64,000 nt of DNA, from assembly GCA_034766995.1 (NCBI GenBank), contig CM068318.1, positions 36,981,956-37,045,955 on the forward strand, given 5' to 3'. The position numbers were made by a program, and so were the translations under genes. This document shows, in pieces, positions 23,316-34,739 of this stretch (within the stretch, counting starts at the first letter, position 1; the number at the start of each line of letters is the position of its first letter). The DNA comes from Acanthacorydalis orientalis. Its lineage: Eukaryota > Arthropoda > Insecta > Megaloptera > Corydalidae. The notes beneath the pieces are model-generated. The model had not been told where the DNA came from. It worked only from the letters and a program-made list of their open reading frames with translations, and did not search any database.

Positions 23316-24568
23316 CTAGATTTGCGGGAATTTATTATATACCTATTTTTATTGAAATCCGTCATTTTGACGGATACATTAAAATACAGTGTTTTGGTAA
23401 TAACAATTAATTTTATATCACTACATTTTTATTGACAGAGACTAACAGTACATTTTTTACATGTAAATTTTATTTTGAGGGTACATTTTCGGTACACAAA
23501 CTTTTTGCACTCACGGAAAATATTATTGCATCTATTTTTTTACAAAATCCGATTTGGCAAGACTTCAGATTGTTATTTTGGAATTTCCTATATCCGACGA
23601 CTGTTTGGAAGTAGTCTTACGATCATCTCTGTAATCCCTCTATAATTCATCTCTGTAATTTGTCGCTAATTGAAAAATAAAAATTTTTCTCGATATATCT
23701 AGTCCAATAGTCTCCTTTTACAATATCCACGCATTGGTAGCTGCTAATTCTAAGTTGTTATAAAATACTACGGCCATCTACGGGACCCTACTTTGACGCG
23801 ACATTTCCGTGCCATTTGATCTACCATATCCACTCCAAAATTGGTCTTGTAGAATGTAATTGCTTCCGGGATACGTTTATTATCGTTCCCTATTTTTACA
23901 AATTTATATCATGAACTGAGAAATAGTACCTTTTTCTTTGACTTGTGTTTTGTAAATTGTTAGAATATCATTTTCTGATTTATATAGTCGTGTGAAAAAC
24001 CGGACCTTATTATCTTTCTTAGATTTTGCAGTTTTTGGTATTCCTTTTTTATTTGCACTTATAGTCCCAATTAGAGTAGTTTTTTTTGCAAGTAACTTTT
24101 TCGCAAGTAATTCCAATTGTATGTAAAAATAGAATTCCAATTCTAAATAACTAGAAGGACGAAGAAAAGTCTGCGAGCTCAATTCTTCCCATTCGACCGA
24201 AAATTGTATGGCATATGCGCTATTTCATTTCTCGAGGGAAGAAATGCGGCCTTCGCTTTCACATTTTCACTTCTTTGTCCTCTACAGTATCAGATCACTT
24301 CGTGGTATTAGTTATAATTTGATGTATGGAGACTGTTAACACAAAATTTTTTAACCCGTCAATTTGACGGGTGTTCGGATAAATAGGTGTACTATATACA
24401 GCTGCACGAAAGTAGAAAACTTGCGGATAAATTGAATTGAGATATTTATTCATATCATTATACCAATAAAAGTCGATATAATGTTTCCAAAAATAACATT
24501 TATGTTTTCTTTATTTTTAAGCATGAAATCTGAAATCCGTCAAATTGACGGGTTCCGTGAATCTAGTG
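23316..24568 (-). mobile_element. piggyBac-like element, 1253 bp, with transposase remnant
   Basis: TTAA flanks both sides (23312-23315 and 24569-24572) and both ends start CACTAGATT. Near the ends are CCGTCAA/TTGACGG palindromes. On the - strand, 24182-23904 reads LLAKKTTLIGTISANKKGIP, and further on (frame broken) EAITFYKTNFGVDMVDQMAR and KVGSRRWP. These match the piggyBac core (T..GTVR.NR..IP ... YN.TKGGVD..DQM ... TRRWP..VFFN). The GVDMVDQM block includes a catalytic Asp of the family. The N-terminal half is gone and stops are present. Confidence 0.85.
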
Positions 24569-24572
24569 TTAA

Positions 24573-25168
24573 CCGTACAATTACAGTATATATTTATGTT
24601 ATCAATATGTTAACTCAAGAGTTTATGTCTTACAAATTACCGATTTGGTCGTAAAGTCATAAGTCGAGCAAAACGCAAATCTGTGAGAACGTTCACGACG
24701 ACAAACAGATTGTCGTCGTTTGACATTAACTCTGTTCGCGATTATCACAACTAAATAATCGGAAAACTAGAATGTGTATGAGACGAACATAAATTTAAAT
24801 TACCGACTATTGTAAAACGACGTTTATTGTTTTAAATGCGCGTCGTCGGCTCGCCTACATGCATGTATATCGCCCACGCAGAATTTAGTTTTTTTTTTGG
24901 TGAAAGTGACACGCGTGTTCGGTCAATATTATGCACCCAATGCACGGATGAAACGGACACTATTTTTAGAAATTCGCTCTGTATTTTCATTTATTTGAAT
25001 TAGTCACGATAGTTATATTTAGTCGTTTCGTTTCATTCATAAAATTTATATCGGAGTTGAATTGTTTTATCGCCAGGATGATAGGTTCACGAGCCGTTTA
25101 ATATGCACATTACTTATTAGAAAATACCTATTTATACATGAATGACACATTAATATAAACGTGTGTGA

Positions 25169-25171
<3 letters not shown>
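24573..25171. other. Six4 intron 3, non-repetitive GC-richer stretch
   Basis: 24640-25090 is less AT-rich than its surroundings and has no repeat or coding features (for example GCGCGTCGTCGGCTCGCC near 24838). It would be a natural place to look for a conserved Six4 enhancer, but nothing in the sequence alone shows one. Confidence 0.3.
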
Positions 25172-25217
<46 letters not shown>

Positions 25218-25226
25218 AATATATAC

Positions 25227-25267
<41 letters not shown>

Positions 25268-25280
25268 TATTTATATATGT
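25172..25280. repeat. (TA)n array
   Basis: TA runs with GTAAATATATAC interruptions. Confidence 0.85.
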
Positions 25281-26184
25281 CTTCTAGGACACACTCGAGA
25301 AACAGCGTTAGGATAAAGTACATAGAAGTGAGGGAGAATAATGTTTAAAAATTCTGTACGGAGTATAATAATCTCTTTAATTTTTTGATTTCTTTTGTAA
25401 ACACATATTTACATACATGCAAATTTTGTTTATTAAACACGATAATTTAAGCAATTAAGTAAAGATTTGAAATTTTGGATTTTTCTTTGACTTTTATGAT
25501 GTAGAAAATATATTTGAAAAAAATGGATAATTTATCCGTTTTACTGACAGTAAAATGGTATGCAAAAATATTAAAATACTATTGAATCTTGCTCTCTAAT
25601 AGAAACAAAACTGATATTAAAGATAAAACTTTCTCTAGGCGAAGAAACTAGAGACTGAAAGTTCTGACCAAGACACCAATTATCAACCAAATAAAAAAGT
25701 TTGATATAAAAACTGAAGATAAATGCATACGAAAATAAATTTTAAGAAAAATAAAACATTGAAGTATTTCATTGCACAGTTTGCAAAAGTTTATTTGTGC
25801 ATCCACCATTATGATTATTTTTTTATTTATTATTTTTGGAAAGTCGACACAATGAAATAAATTTGCTACATTTTTAAGTTTCAATACAGTTACCAAAAAA
25901 TGTGTATCTTTATTTATTGAGTCATCTGCATATATGTTTCAATACTTGGCCGAAAATCAAACATCTACTTATCTTGTTAAAGAATGTTTTATATATGAAT
26001 ACATTTCTTACATACTAACCTAATATCTATTTATAACATATTTCCGTAAATTGGAACATAAAATTCGAAATTTGTTGTGCTTGTTGCAATTTTTATCACA
26101 TTATTTAATTGGAACGAAATATTGAAGTATTTGTGTTTTAATTATAAGAAATATAATAGATTTACTAGTTGTTTGATATATATA
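25281..26184. other. Six4 intron 3, unassigned stretch
   Basis: AT-rich, no supported feature. Confidence 0.45.
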
Positions 26185-26380
<196 letters not shown>

Positions 26381-26773
26381 GTTATGAACTGAAGGACGCC
26401 CGCGACCTTCTTCATTTTCAAGGCTCTCGTCCCCAACACAAAATTTTTGAAATCACCATTGTGTGTCCTCCGTTTTTTAACAGTACGCACACCAAAAACA
26501 TCATTTATTTTACGAGCAGTTTCTGTTGTTTATCATCCGTTTTGAACACATACAAAAAATTTGCTCTTATTTTCTTCAACTCCATCTTTAATTCAAAAGC
26601 CCAATTTAAATCAAAATTAATAATAAAACCAAAGACGATTTTACCAAAATACAGACCGAGAAATGCACTCTAAAATGATATTAACATTAACACGATGAAA
26701 TAACACTTTCATTGAAAAAAATTTAGTTACAATTTAGGAAACAAAAACCGCAATTATTTTCCTACGAACCTAA
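26381..26773 (-). mobile_element. Mariner-like element A4, 5' half only
   Basis: The right end (reversed TTAGGTTCGTAGGAAAATAA) is a family A terminus next to TA. Read on the - strand, the HTH-coding region ([12 protein letters not shown]..., [20 protein letters not shown]) follows. The element stops at the (TA)n array where the second HTH would be. Confidence 0.72.
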
Positions 26774-27395
26774 TATAATTGCATGTTCCTATACCGGTGA
26801 TCTCGTTGCCTTGATAGTTTTCATCCTTCTGGTTTATCTTAGTGTCTGGTCCCCATTACTAGTTTCGGTGCATGTGCCATTTTCAAGTATAAGAGACTGG
26901 ATATTGAGTCTCTGATATCTATATGAAGATAGAAATATACTGAAACTAATAATGGAGATAAAACAATCAGACGGTCCAAACGAAAAAAAAAACTCATCAT
27001 TACAATAAATATTGTTTAAACCTCTATATAATTTTAAACAATACCTCTTTATTTAAATTGAAATTAATTATTATGAATTAAAAAATAAAAAGCATCAAAA
27101 TGAAACCGAAAATATTATACATTGTTTTATTCATTCAAAAGAAAATATTTTGTAAACAGAACATTAAGATGAATAAATAATTGTGTAGTGATGAAAAATA
27201 CATGATGTAATTATAAAGAAACCATGTAAGTTTTGTTTTAATAGTAGTGTAACAAGGACAGAACTTAACAACTTAATATATTATTTTGAAAAAAAATTCC
27301 ATTATATTTACCGTATATATAACTTTAGGCAAAAGTGTGTCCTTAAGTTTATTATGATATTAAATTATCTTTGATTTTAATCAGTCATATATAAT
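26774..27395. other. Six4 intron 3, unassigned stretch
   Basis: AT-rich, no supported feature. Confidence 0.45.
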
Positions 27396-27398
27396 ATA

Positions 27399-27462
<64 letters not shown>

Positions 27463-27500
27463 TATATATATATATATATATAAATGTGTGTGTGTGTGTA
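27396..27500. repeat. (TA)n with (TG)n tail
   Basis: TA array ending in GTGTGTGTGTG. A further TA run lies at 27901-27945. Confidence 0.85.
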
Positions 27501-27898
27501 TGCATGTACGTATATACGCAGTAATTTCCTCAAGCAAGGTAGTATTATCGACTACAACATATTGAAAGGTTAATTATTGAAATTTATTCAGTATTTATGA
27601 GAACAAAAAATTATACCCGTATAGTATTTGATTTAATGGAGATGTTGTTAAGATAAATGTTTGATATTGTATAAAATTAATGAAAGTCGGCTTATTAATA
27701 TATAAACGTTCTGTGTGTCTCGGCGTCATTCATAATATATTATTAGATATATCAGTATTCAATGAGGAATAATTACACGGATTGACATATTTGTACGTTG
27801 AGTTGCATAAATTAAATGAAATTTTATGACGTTATTTGCAGCCGAGCGAAGTGAAACTGTTGACTACAATTTCTATGAAATTGAATTTAAATATTTAA

Positions 27899-27947
<49 letters not shown>

Positions 27948-28035
27948 GTAATGCGATAATATAGTTAAAGAAATATTTATAAAATCGAAATATTTACATT
28001 TTCTTGTTTTTAGTGGCATTTTATTGGTAAATAGA

Positions 28036-28234
28036 TCCAAAAATAAATTTAATATCAATTTATAAAAAAAGTAAGTACAAGTATTATCGATAAATAATAA
28101 TTTTAGTGGAAAATAATGTGAATACATACTGTATTATCAGTTGAATAATTTATAAAAGAATGTTCAGTTCAATTTCTAAGACTAATAATTTGATAAGTAA
28201 CTATTATATATATATATATACGTATATATATATA
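28036..28234 (+). repeat. Left arm of long inverted repeat
   Basis: AATAAATTTAATATCAATTT through TAACTATTATATA is the inverted counterpart of 29018-29220, about 85-90% alike by eye over roughly 170 bases. Both arms continue inward into (TA)n. Confidence 0.8.
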
Positions 28235-28998
28235 GTCGATGGGACGGAAGGGGTAAATTTATCCCTCTTGGACTGTACGCCACAGTGTTCCAATCCGAGG
28301 TCACTGCTATTCTGGGATGCGTTCAGAGGCAAGAAGAACTCGGAGCCAGGGGTAGATTCGGATAGTCAGGCAGCACTGAGAGCACTTGCTTCTCATGCCA
28401 CTACTTCAAGGTTGGTTTTGGAATGCAAGATAGCTCTCGGCAGACTGGCTTTCCAGAACGTGGTTCCCCTTCTGTGGGTGCCGGGTCATTCGGGCATACG
28501 GAGGAACGAAATAGCGGACAGAATGGCCTCTTTAGGAGCCAGATCCGCAGTGGAGGGGCCAGAATAGTGGCTAAAGATTGACGGTTACCGTCAATCCAGG
28601 GTACTCTTAGGCCAGGCCCCAAATAAGGACTGGACCAAGAGAATCTATACAAGTGGCAGATCCTGCTCCCAGCTCTTGTTGCGAATTGTCACAGGACACG
28701 GGAAACTAAGCTACCATGAACATATACAAGGCCGAAGGACGGACGGGAAGTGTAGATAGTGTGGGGAGGCAACGAGACCCCCATTCACCTCCTCACGGAA
28801 TGTCCGGCATGGGTCAATTTAAGGCAACGATGGTTTGGGGAGTTTCTCCTCACCGCGGCCGGACTAGGGTCTATAAACTCGGGCAGGCTGATAGGCTTCT
28901 GGAAGGAAGCGAGACTTCCTGAGTAGTTTTGATCAGCCGAGGGAAGGCATAATGGACTTCGAGTCTAAGTTCCGGGAGGCAAGATAACTTCCACCCCC
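28235..28998 (+). mobile_element. LINE fragment: RNase H domain and C-terminal zinc knuckle
   Basis: The frame from 28160 contains GVDSDSQAALRALASHATTS and LLWVPGHSGIRRNEIADRMA, the RNase H Asp and H..N..AD motifs of jockey/R1-type LINEs. After stops and a frameshift come CR-CGEA and TPIHLLTECPAWVNLRQRWF, a C-x2-C-x8-H-x4-C knuckle, ending RLIGFWKEARLPE at a stop near 28924. GC content is far above that of the surroundings, which suggests recent arrival or a different origin. It lies exactly between the two arms of an inverted repeat. Confidence 0.82.
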
Positions 28999-29014
28999 CT
29001 CAAACATAATCTAA

Positions 29015-29017
<3 letters not shown>

Positions 29018-29050
<33 letters not shown>

Positions 29051-29220
29051 ATAGTTATTTGAAAAATTATTAGTCTTAGAAATTGAACTGACCACTCTTT
29101 TATGAATTATTCAACTGATAATATAATATGGATTCACAATTATTTTCCACTAAAATTATCATTTACCGATAATACCTGAACTTGTTTTTTTTTATAAATT
29201 GATATTAAATTTATTTCTGA
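29018..29220 (-). repeat. Right arm of long inverted repeat
   Basis: Reverse complement of the left arm (28036-28234), starting inside with (TA)n and ending at TTTATTTCTGAATCAT. A family A mariner fragment starts directly outside it. Confidence 0.8.
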
Positions 29221-29394
29221 ATCATAACGATCAACTGAAAGCATTAGTTGAATCAGAGCCACACACAACAATTCGAGAGCTTGCACAAAACTTAAGCGTT
29301 AGTCCTCCAACCTGGACCAATTAAAACCACTTAAATTAAAAAATGTACATGAATTTCCATGTCATAAACCGCAATTATTTGCCTACCAACCTAA
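29221..29394 (+). mobile_element. Mariner-like element A5, short deleted copy
   Basis: It holds the second HTH remnant (DQLKALVESEPHTTIRELAQ-like) joined to the family A right end GTCATAAACCGCAATTATTT. No catalytic region. Confidence 0.75.
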
Positions 29395-31567
29395 TCCATT
29401 TTATAATAATTAATTTGCGAGCAAGCTAAATAAGGAAAAGTTTCAAAATTTTCACAAATCATAAGACATCATCGCGTTTCAGTGACAGTGATTGTTAACT
29501 TTCGCATAGTATTGATAGGTTTCACTGAAGAAAACGATTGTAAAATGCAAGAAATGTTTATTCAATGCTCAAAACTTTTGAATAGATAATAAATTCATTT
29601 ATTATATATTCAACTATAATTTTCACTATAATTTTTCTAAATTTGAACAAACTGTCATTTTTTAAATACTTTTGTAGCGTCGAGGAGACTTACAAGCCAC
29701 GTAAATAAAAAATTGTGTTAAATAATTAATGATTCATCATTCACTTCACGGGACCTTCTATGTCCAGTACGAAAACTGCTAAAATTTGTATTTTTTTTAA
29801 AAAAAAATAATTTATTTTATTTTTTAGTGTTTCGAAATGTTATTCTTTTATAATAATAATTATTTTCTCCAAGTTTAGTTACAATAATAATTATTTTGTT
29901 CCGTTTCTGCATTTGAATTCAGTAAACAAGTGATGAATAAATGATAAATTATACTTTGACTGAATTTTTTCAGGTTAAAAACATTAAATAAGATTATAAA
30001 GTAAATAAATTAATGTCAAAACATCATAACAATTTCTTTTCCAAAATGTTCAAAAATTGGTTACTGTCTATTCCCATTTTGTGATTTTTGAGATCGATGG
30101 CCGAAGAAGTCATTTGTGAAAGTGAATTTAGCTCAAGTACCAAAAAATATTACTGCAATTTTGTATATTTTTTATTCTAAAGATAACTTTTATTTAAAAA
30201 AAAAAACATTATCTTATTCTTGTTTACTGACTTTATGCAATCTTAAAGATACATTTTAAACTTTATAACAAAAGTTTTATTGTAATTAATTGTTTGAACA
30301 AAAAAATGTCAAAATTATTGGTAACTAGATATTAAAATACTAACAATAGCTGAATATTGATATCAAAATAAGTATTTTTTAATTATATATATATATATAT
30401 ATTGACATGTTTTATTATGATCGATAAACCCTGAATTGATTAATGATTGTTCTCATAATAATTATCTAAATGTAATCAGTTTCGAAAAGTGTGTAGATAC
30501 AGATAAAATTCACCTGTGAGAATATAAATGTGCATTTCTACTGATGATAAAATGTGTATCTATTTCAGTCTTTAATTAAAGAATTATTTATCAAGTCGTA
30601 AAAATCTAAGTAATTTATAATATCGGCATGATATCGAATCATTGTTCCAATCACAAATATTTAAAAATTTTATCAATATCAGTAGATAATAAAAAGAAAA
30701 TGTACGTAATGAAATTATTCCAGATATGTATTATAGAAATGAATTTCACTTTTAAAATAAAATCAGTAAAAGATTTTTCAATGGAAACGTCTTTAAGTTA
30801 ATTTTTTTTAACTTAATATTTTTTTTCGATTTTCTAATGATTTTTTTTAATGTTATAAGTTTACTAATTGAAATTAAAAATCATAAACCTATTCGAAATG
30901 ATTGAACTTTATCTTTATATAAACCTTTAATCAGTCAATTATCTATTAAAATACACGATCGTAGAAACATCAACTACTATTCGAGCAAGGTATTTTCATG
31001 ATAATTCAATACTGAATTGTCTGGAAGAGCACTATATCCCTTGTCGTATAAATAATTCTCTCATTATTAACCATCGATTTTATTATTTTAACAATCTCCA
31101 TAATTATTATATTAATAGCATCAATTCTTTCTAAAAAAAGCTTTAAAATCGATAAAAAGAATTTCCATTTGAATGTGGTTTCGACCCAATTAGATCTTCT
31201 CGACTACCATTCTTCGATTCTTTTTAATTCCTGCAATTTATTTAATTTTGATGTAGAAATTGCATTATCATTTCCATTAATTATAATTTTTAAATTTTCT
31301 AGAATTATTTTGTGGTCACTAACAAGATTCATTTTTTTTATTAATCCTTCTAATTGGGCTATACCACGAATGAAATCAAGGTGCTTTAAACTGAGCAAGG
31401 TATGGATGTAGTTAAGTATAACATTTGATTTGCATTCAAAAATTATTCTTTTCAATCTTCCTAATAAATAATTTTTTTTAGTAAGTATGAAGCGATATAT
31501 TGCAATTAGTTTTGACCTAATCTTAGATAATTCTACCCTTACTTTTAATTGAAAGTAAACAAGAGGT
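29395..31567. other. Six4 intron 3, 2.2 kb of AT-rich sequence
   Basis: No supported gene. A - strand frame at 31204-31455 (IRGIAQLEGLIKKMNLVSDH) looks more protein-like than the rest and could be a retroelement relic, but I cannot place it in a family. One short TA run lies at 30385-30401. Confidence 0.35.
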
Positions 31568-31589
31568 ATGTCACTATTAATGAATTATT

Positions 31590-32322
31590 ACTATTCTAAG
31601 CTCGATGTTTGGGTGCCACATGCTCTGACCGAAAAGAACAAAATGGACCAGACCTTTATGGTCAATTCCTTGCTTGGCCGACTAAAACTCAATCCTTTTC
31701 TGGATCAATTAGTGACAGGAGACGATATATGGATCCAATACGATAACGTGGAACGGAGATAGACATGGAGGTAGAAGAATCAACACGGTCAGCCTATGAA
31801 AAAGGCCGGTTTGCATCCTCGGGAGGTTATGCTATCTGTACGGTGCGATTGCAAAGGCGTGATCTTTCATGAAATGTTCTGCATTGACCAAACGATCAAT
31901 TACGATAAGTATTGTCAACAATTGGATAATTTGAAGGGAACAGTTGAGGAAAAGCGTCCGGTTTTGATCAATCGGAAGGGCGTTACCTTCCATCACTATA
32001 ACGCTGGACCGCATAATTCGATGCAAACGCAAATAAAACTCAGGGGACTAAACTGGCGTCTCCTATTGCACTCATCGTATTCTCCTCACATTGCTCCATC
32101 AGATTGTCATTTGTTTCAGTTATAAAATATTTTGAACGATAGAAAATTTGTTTCTCTTCACGACCCTAAAACTACGTTTCTTCGTTCTTCGACGAGAAAC
32201 CGGCTACGTTTCATGGTAAATGTATACGAATTTTGTCAATACATTGATGAAATATAAAAAACAATGGCAGTTACTTGATGGAGTGAATAATGGAACCCAT
32301 CAAACTTTTTGCACTCACCTAA
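31590..32322 (+). mobile_element. Mariner-like element D1, 5'-truncated
   Basis: From 31600 it reads LDVWVPHALTEKNKMDQTFM, then FLDQLVTGDDIWIQYDN (first catalytic Asp), then after one stop REVMLSVRCDCKGVIFHEMF, FHHYNAGPHNS (second Asp replaced by Tyr-Asn) and YSPHIAPSDCHLF (third Asp, SD). It ends at TTTTTGCACTCACCTAA next to TA. It is nearly collinear with D2 at 44860-45920. Confidence 0.8.
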
Positions 32323-32422
32323 TATAATTGATACGTTTGTTGGTATAAAAATGAGGATGTCATTTAAATTCACAAATTAATTCTATTCTTATCAACTAAT
32401 TAATTATACAAAATGTAATATA

Positions 32423-32500
<78 letters not shown>

Positions 32501-32537
32501 ACATATATATACATATATACATATATATATGTATATA
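32323..32537. repeat. Duplicated flank plus (TA)n array next to mariner D1
   Basis: 32323-32424 (TATAATTGATACGTTTGTTG...) matches 45916-46016, outside the D elements, and both run into (TA)n. Confidence 0.75.
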
Positions 32538-32810
32538 AAGTGGCGCACTCAGAATTTAATCTTGGAGCGGGTCGAGTTAAGCGGATAAAATTTTTTTGAA
32601 TGTGAATTCAGTAAAATTCATTAGGTGAGTATAAAAATGCATTTAAAGAAAAAAATTCAGTTTCTTTTCTTTGTACAAACCTCTTGAATCACTTCAGTCG
32701 TGGTTACATTAATCTCTCTGTGAATATATAGGGGAGAGTAAATTTTTCCATTTTCCTTTGGGGGTACAAGGCCTTCTTGACTCCCCCTGTCTCTTTCTCT
32801 CTTTCTCTAT
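32538..32810 (-). mobile_element. hAT-like MITE, copy 2
   Basis: Opposite in orientation to 12998-13293. Shared blocks include GTGGCGCACTC at the terminus, GTGAATTCAGTAA and ATTAATCTCTCTGTG. The far end has decayed into CTCTTTCTCT and (TA)n. Confidence 0.65.
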
Positions 32811-32847
32811 ATATATATTTCTTTCTATATATATATATATATAAAAT

Positions 32848-33042
32848 CAAAATTATCCACAAACAATTCCATGGCATCGACTTATTTATTTATGACATCG
32901 AAGTTTCTATAGTACATTTTTCTTTAGGGGGTACCAGCGCTCCTTGGCTCTCCCTCCCCCCTCTCTCTCTATATATATATAAACAAAATTATCCACGAAC
33001 AGTTCCATGGAATCGACTTACTTGTTTATGAAATCGAAGTTT
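32848..33042 (+). repeat. Tandem duplication, two units of about 135 bp
   Basis: CAAAATTATCCACAAACAAT...GACATCGAAGTTTCT (from 32853) recurs as CAAAATTATCCACGAACAGT...GAAATCGAAGTTTCT (from 32985). Both units carry a CT-rich tract and a short (TA)n. Confidence 0.75.
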
Positions 33043-33122
33043 CTTTGATAGCCAAATATGTTTATCTTATATAAAATAACACTTTGTAGTCTGTCTGCGA
33101 TAATGATCATATAAACATACTA

Positions 33123-33161
<39 letters not shown>

Positions 33162-33336
33162 ACAACACGTTGCAATATATCAGCGAGAATGATTATATAG
33201 AGATAAATCATCTTAAAAAAATATGTTTATTCAACCGAATTTTCATTCGTTTACATGACATGCTTTAAACGACAAGTGGACAAGCGCAGCGAGACCGGGG
33301 ATTTCTGAGCGCAGCGAACAGGGGGCGAAGCCACCT

Positions 33337-33399
33337 AATATATATATATATATATATAGAAATATATATATATATATATATATATAGAAACATATATAG

Positions 33400-33460
<61 letters not shown>
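33337..33460. repeat. (TA)n array with TAGAAA steps
   Basis: TA array; smaller ones lie at 33124-33154 and 33600-33630. Confidence 0.85.
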
Positions 33461-33462
<2 letters not shown>

Positions 33463-33599
33463 AGAACGTTGACGAAAGATTATAGAAAACAGTGACAATT
33501 ATTTGATAGAATGAATAAATTATTTATTTTAATAAAATTGCTTAGTCTATTGTTCTGTCATAAAATCCATAAAAACATTTACACTCGCCCAATATGCTC
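33461..33599 (+). mobile_element. Mariner D family, 3' end fragment
   Basis: It matches 45785-45915 (CAGAACATTAAAGAAAGATTATAG block, then AAATCCAT..AAAC.TTTACACTCGCC). Only the C-terminus and right end survive. Confidence 0.65.
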
Positions 33600-33633
<34 letters not shown>

Positions 33634-33817
33634 TTATATTTATATTATGTCTAGGTTTTTAGCATTTAATATATTGTTTTATTATATGTTATCTAAATGA
33701 ATACTTCCAACATTTGTTTTTTTTTTTAAAAAAAAACTCAATGCAATAATAACCTACAATTTAATTTTGTGTCAGTCGTAGTAATATCAAATTAATACTG
33801 TTCTGCTTCTGTTTCAG

Positions 33818-33956
33818 GGAACTCATGTTACCTAATATAAACATTAACACAAACGCATTGGACATGGCTGCATTGCAACAAGCTGCCAGTCGCTTATTCG
33901 AACCTGCGTCGCATGTGGTTGGTTATCATCTATCCGATTATACTCAACAAGCATGA
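33818..33956 (+). CDS. Six4: Six4 homeobox gene, last coding exon (C-terminal tail)
   Basis: A pyrimidine-rich acceptor (tctgcttctgtttcag) is followed by an open frame that fits phase 2 of exon 3. The joined tail starts PELMLPNININTNALDMAAL and ends QQASRLFEP-type residues through SDYTQQA, then TGA at 33954. The tail is only 46 residues past the exon 3 junction, without known domains. The four exons total 1491 nt (496 codons plus stop) with no internal stop. The sequence has the unbiased, non-repetitive look of a real exon in a 19-kb intron full of mobile elements. Vertebrate SIX4 has a far longer C-terminus and Drosophila Six4 is about 390 residues. A missed exon between 14546 and 33817 or an alternative end is possible. 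Transcript data would settle it. Confidence 0.72.
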
Positions 33957-34548
33957 AGGACTCATCACGACCGTATCAAGTACATGGACTTCGACATTGA
34001 TAAAACATTTTTCTTATTTCTCATCTTTGTTGTGCAATATATACTATATACCATTTTATGCCAAAAACATGTACTTGTATTAAGTTTAAAACAGATAAAT
34101 GACGTATTTAATGAATAATTTCTGCGTATCAATTAATTAAGTACCAGAAATAATCAGTACAGATAATTAATTTATATACATATAGTCGTACGATATGTTT
34201 TACGAAATATTTTAAATATTTATGAATTGTTTTTAAAAAAGAGTGAATTGGTATAATTAATTGTTAAATGATTAATATGAGAGTGCAGTTTTAGATTTAT
34301 TTAAAATTTGTCAGAATAGTTTAATGATAATTCTATCGATTTAGATTATTTATTAATTTATTGAGTGATACAAGATTTTATTTTGTATATAACTGCTAAA
34401 AACCGATGTAAAATTTTATATTATAATCATTTTATAGAATTATGTTTTAGTGGATAAAAATTAAAAAATCGTCAATGATTCTTTTTTATAAATTAAGTTC
34501 TTTATAAATTTGTATACAATTAAATTTTCATGATATGTACATACATAG

Positions 34549-34550
<2 letters not shown>
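33957..34550 (+). other. Presumed Six4 3' UTR and downstream AT-rich sequence
   Basis: This is AT-rich sequence after the Six4 stop with no open frame of note. I see no canonical AATAAA here, so the transcript end cannot be placed. It runs into the (TA)n array at 34551. Confidence 0.4.
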
Positions 34551-34626
<76 letters not shown>

Positions 34627-34627
34627 C

Positions 34628-34660
<33 letters not shown>

Positions 34661-34680
34661 GTGTGCATATATATACACGC

Positions 34681-34735
<55 letters not shown>
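34551..34735. repeat. (TA)n array, 185 bp
   Basis: TA runs with TATCTATA and TGTGTGCATA interruptions, immediately outside mariner I. Confidence 0.9.

Positions 34736-34739
<4 letters not shown>

Noticed and set aside
33257..33325. Repeated GCGCAGCGA motif as a CRISPR or satellite
   Set aside because: Only two short, imperfect copies; no array.
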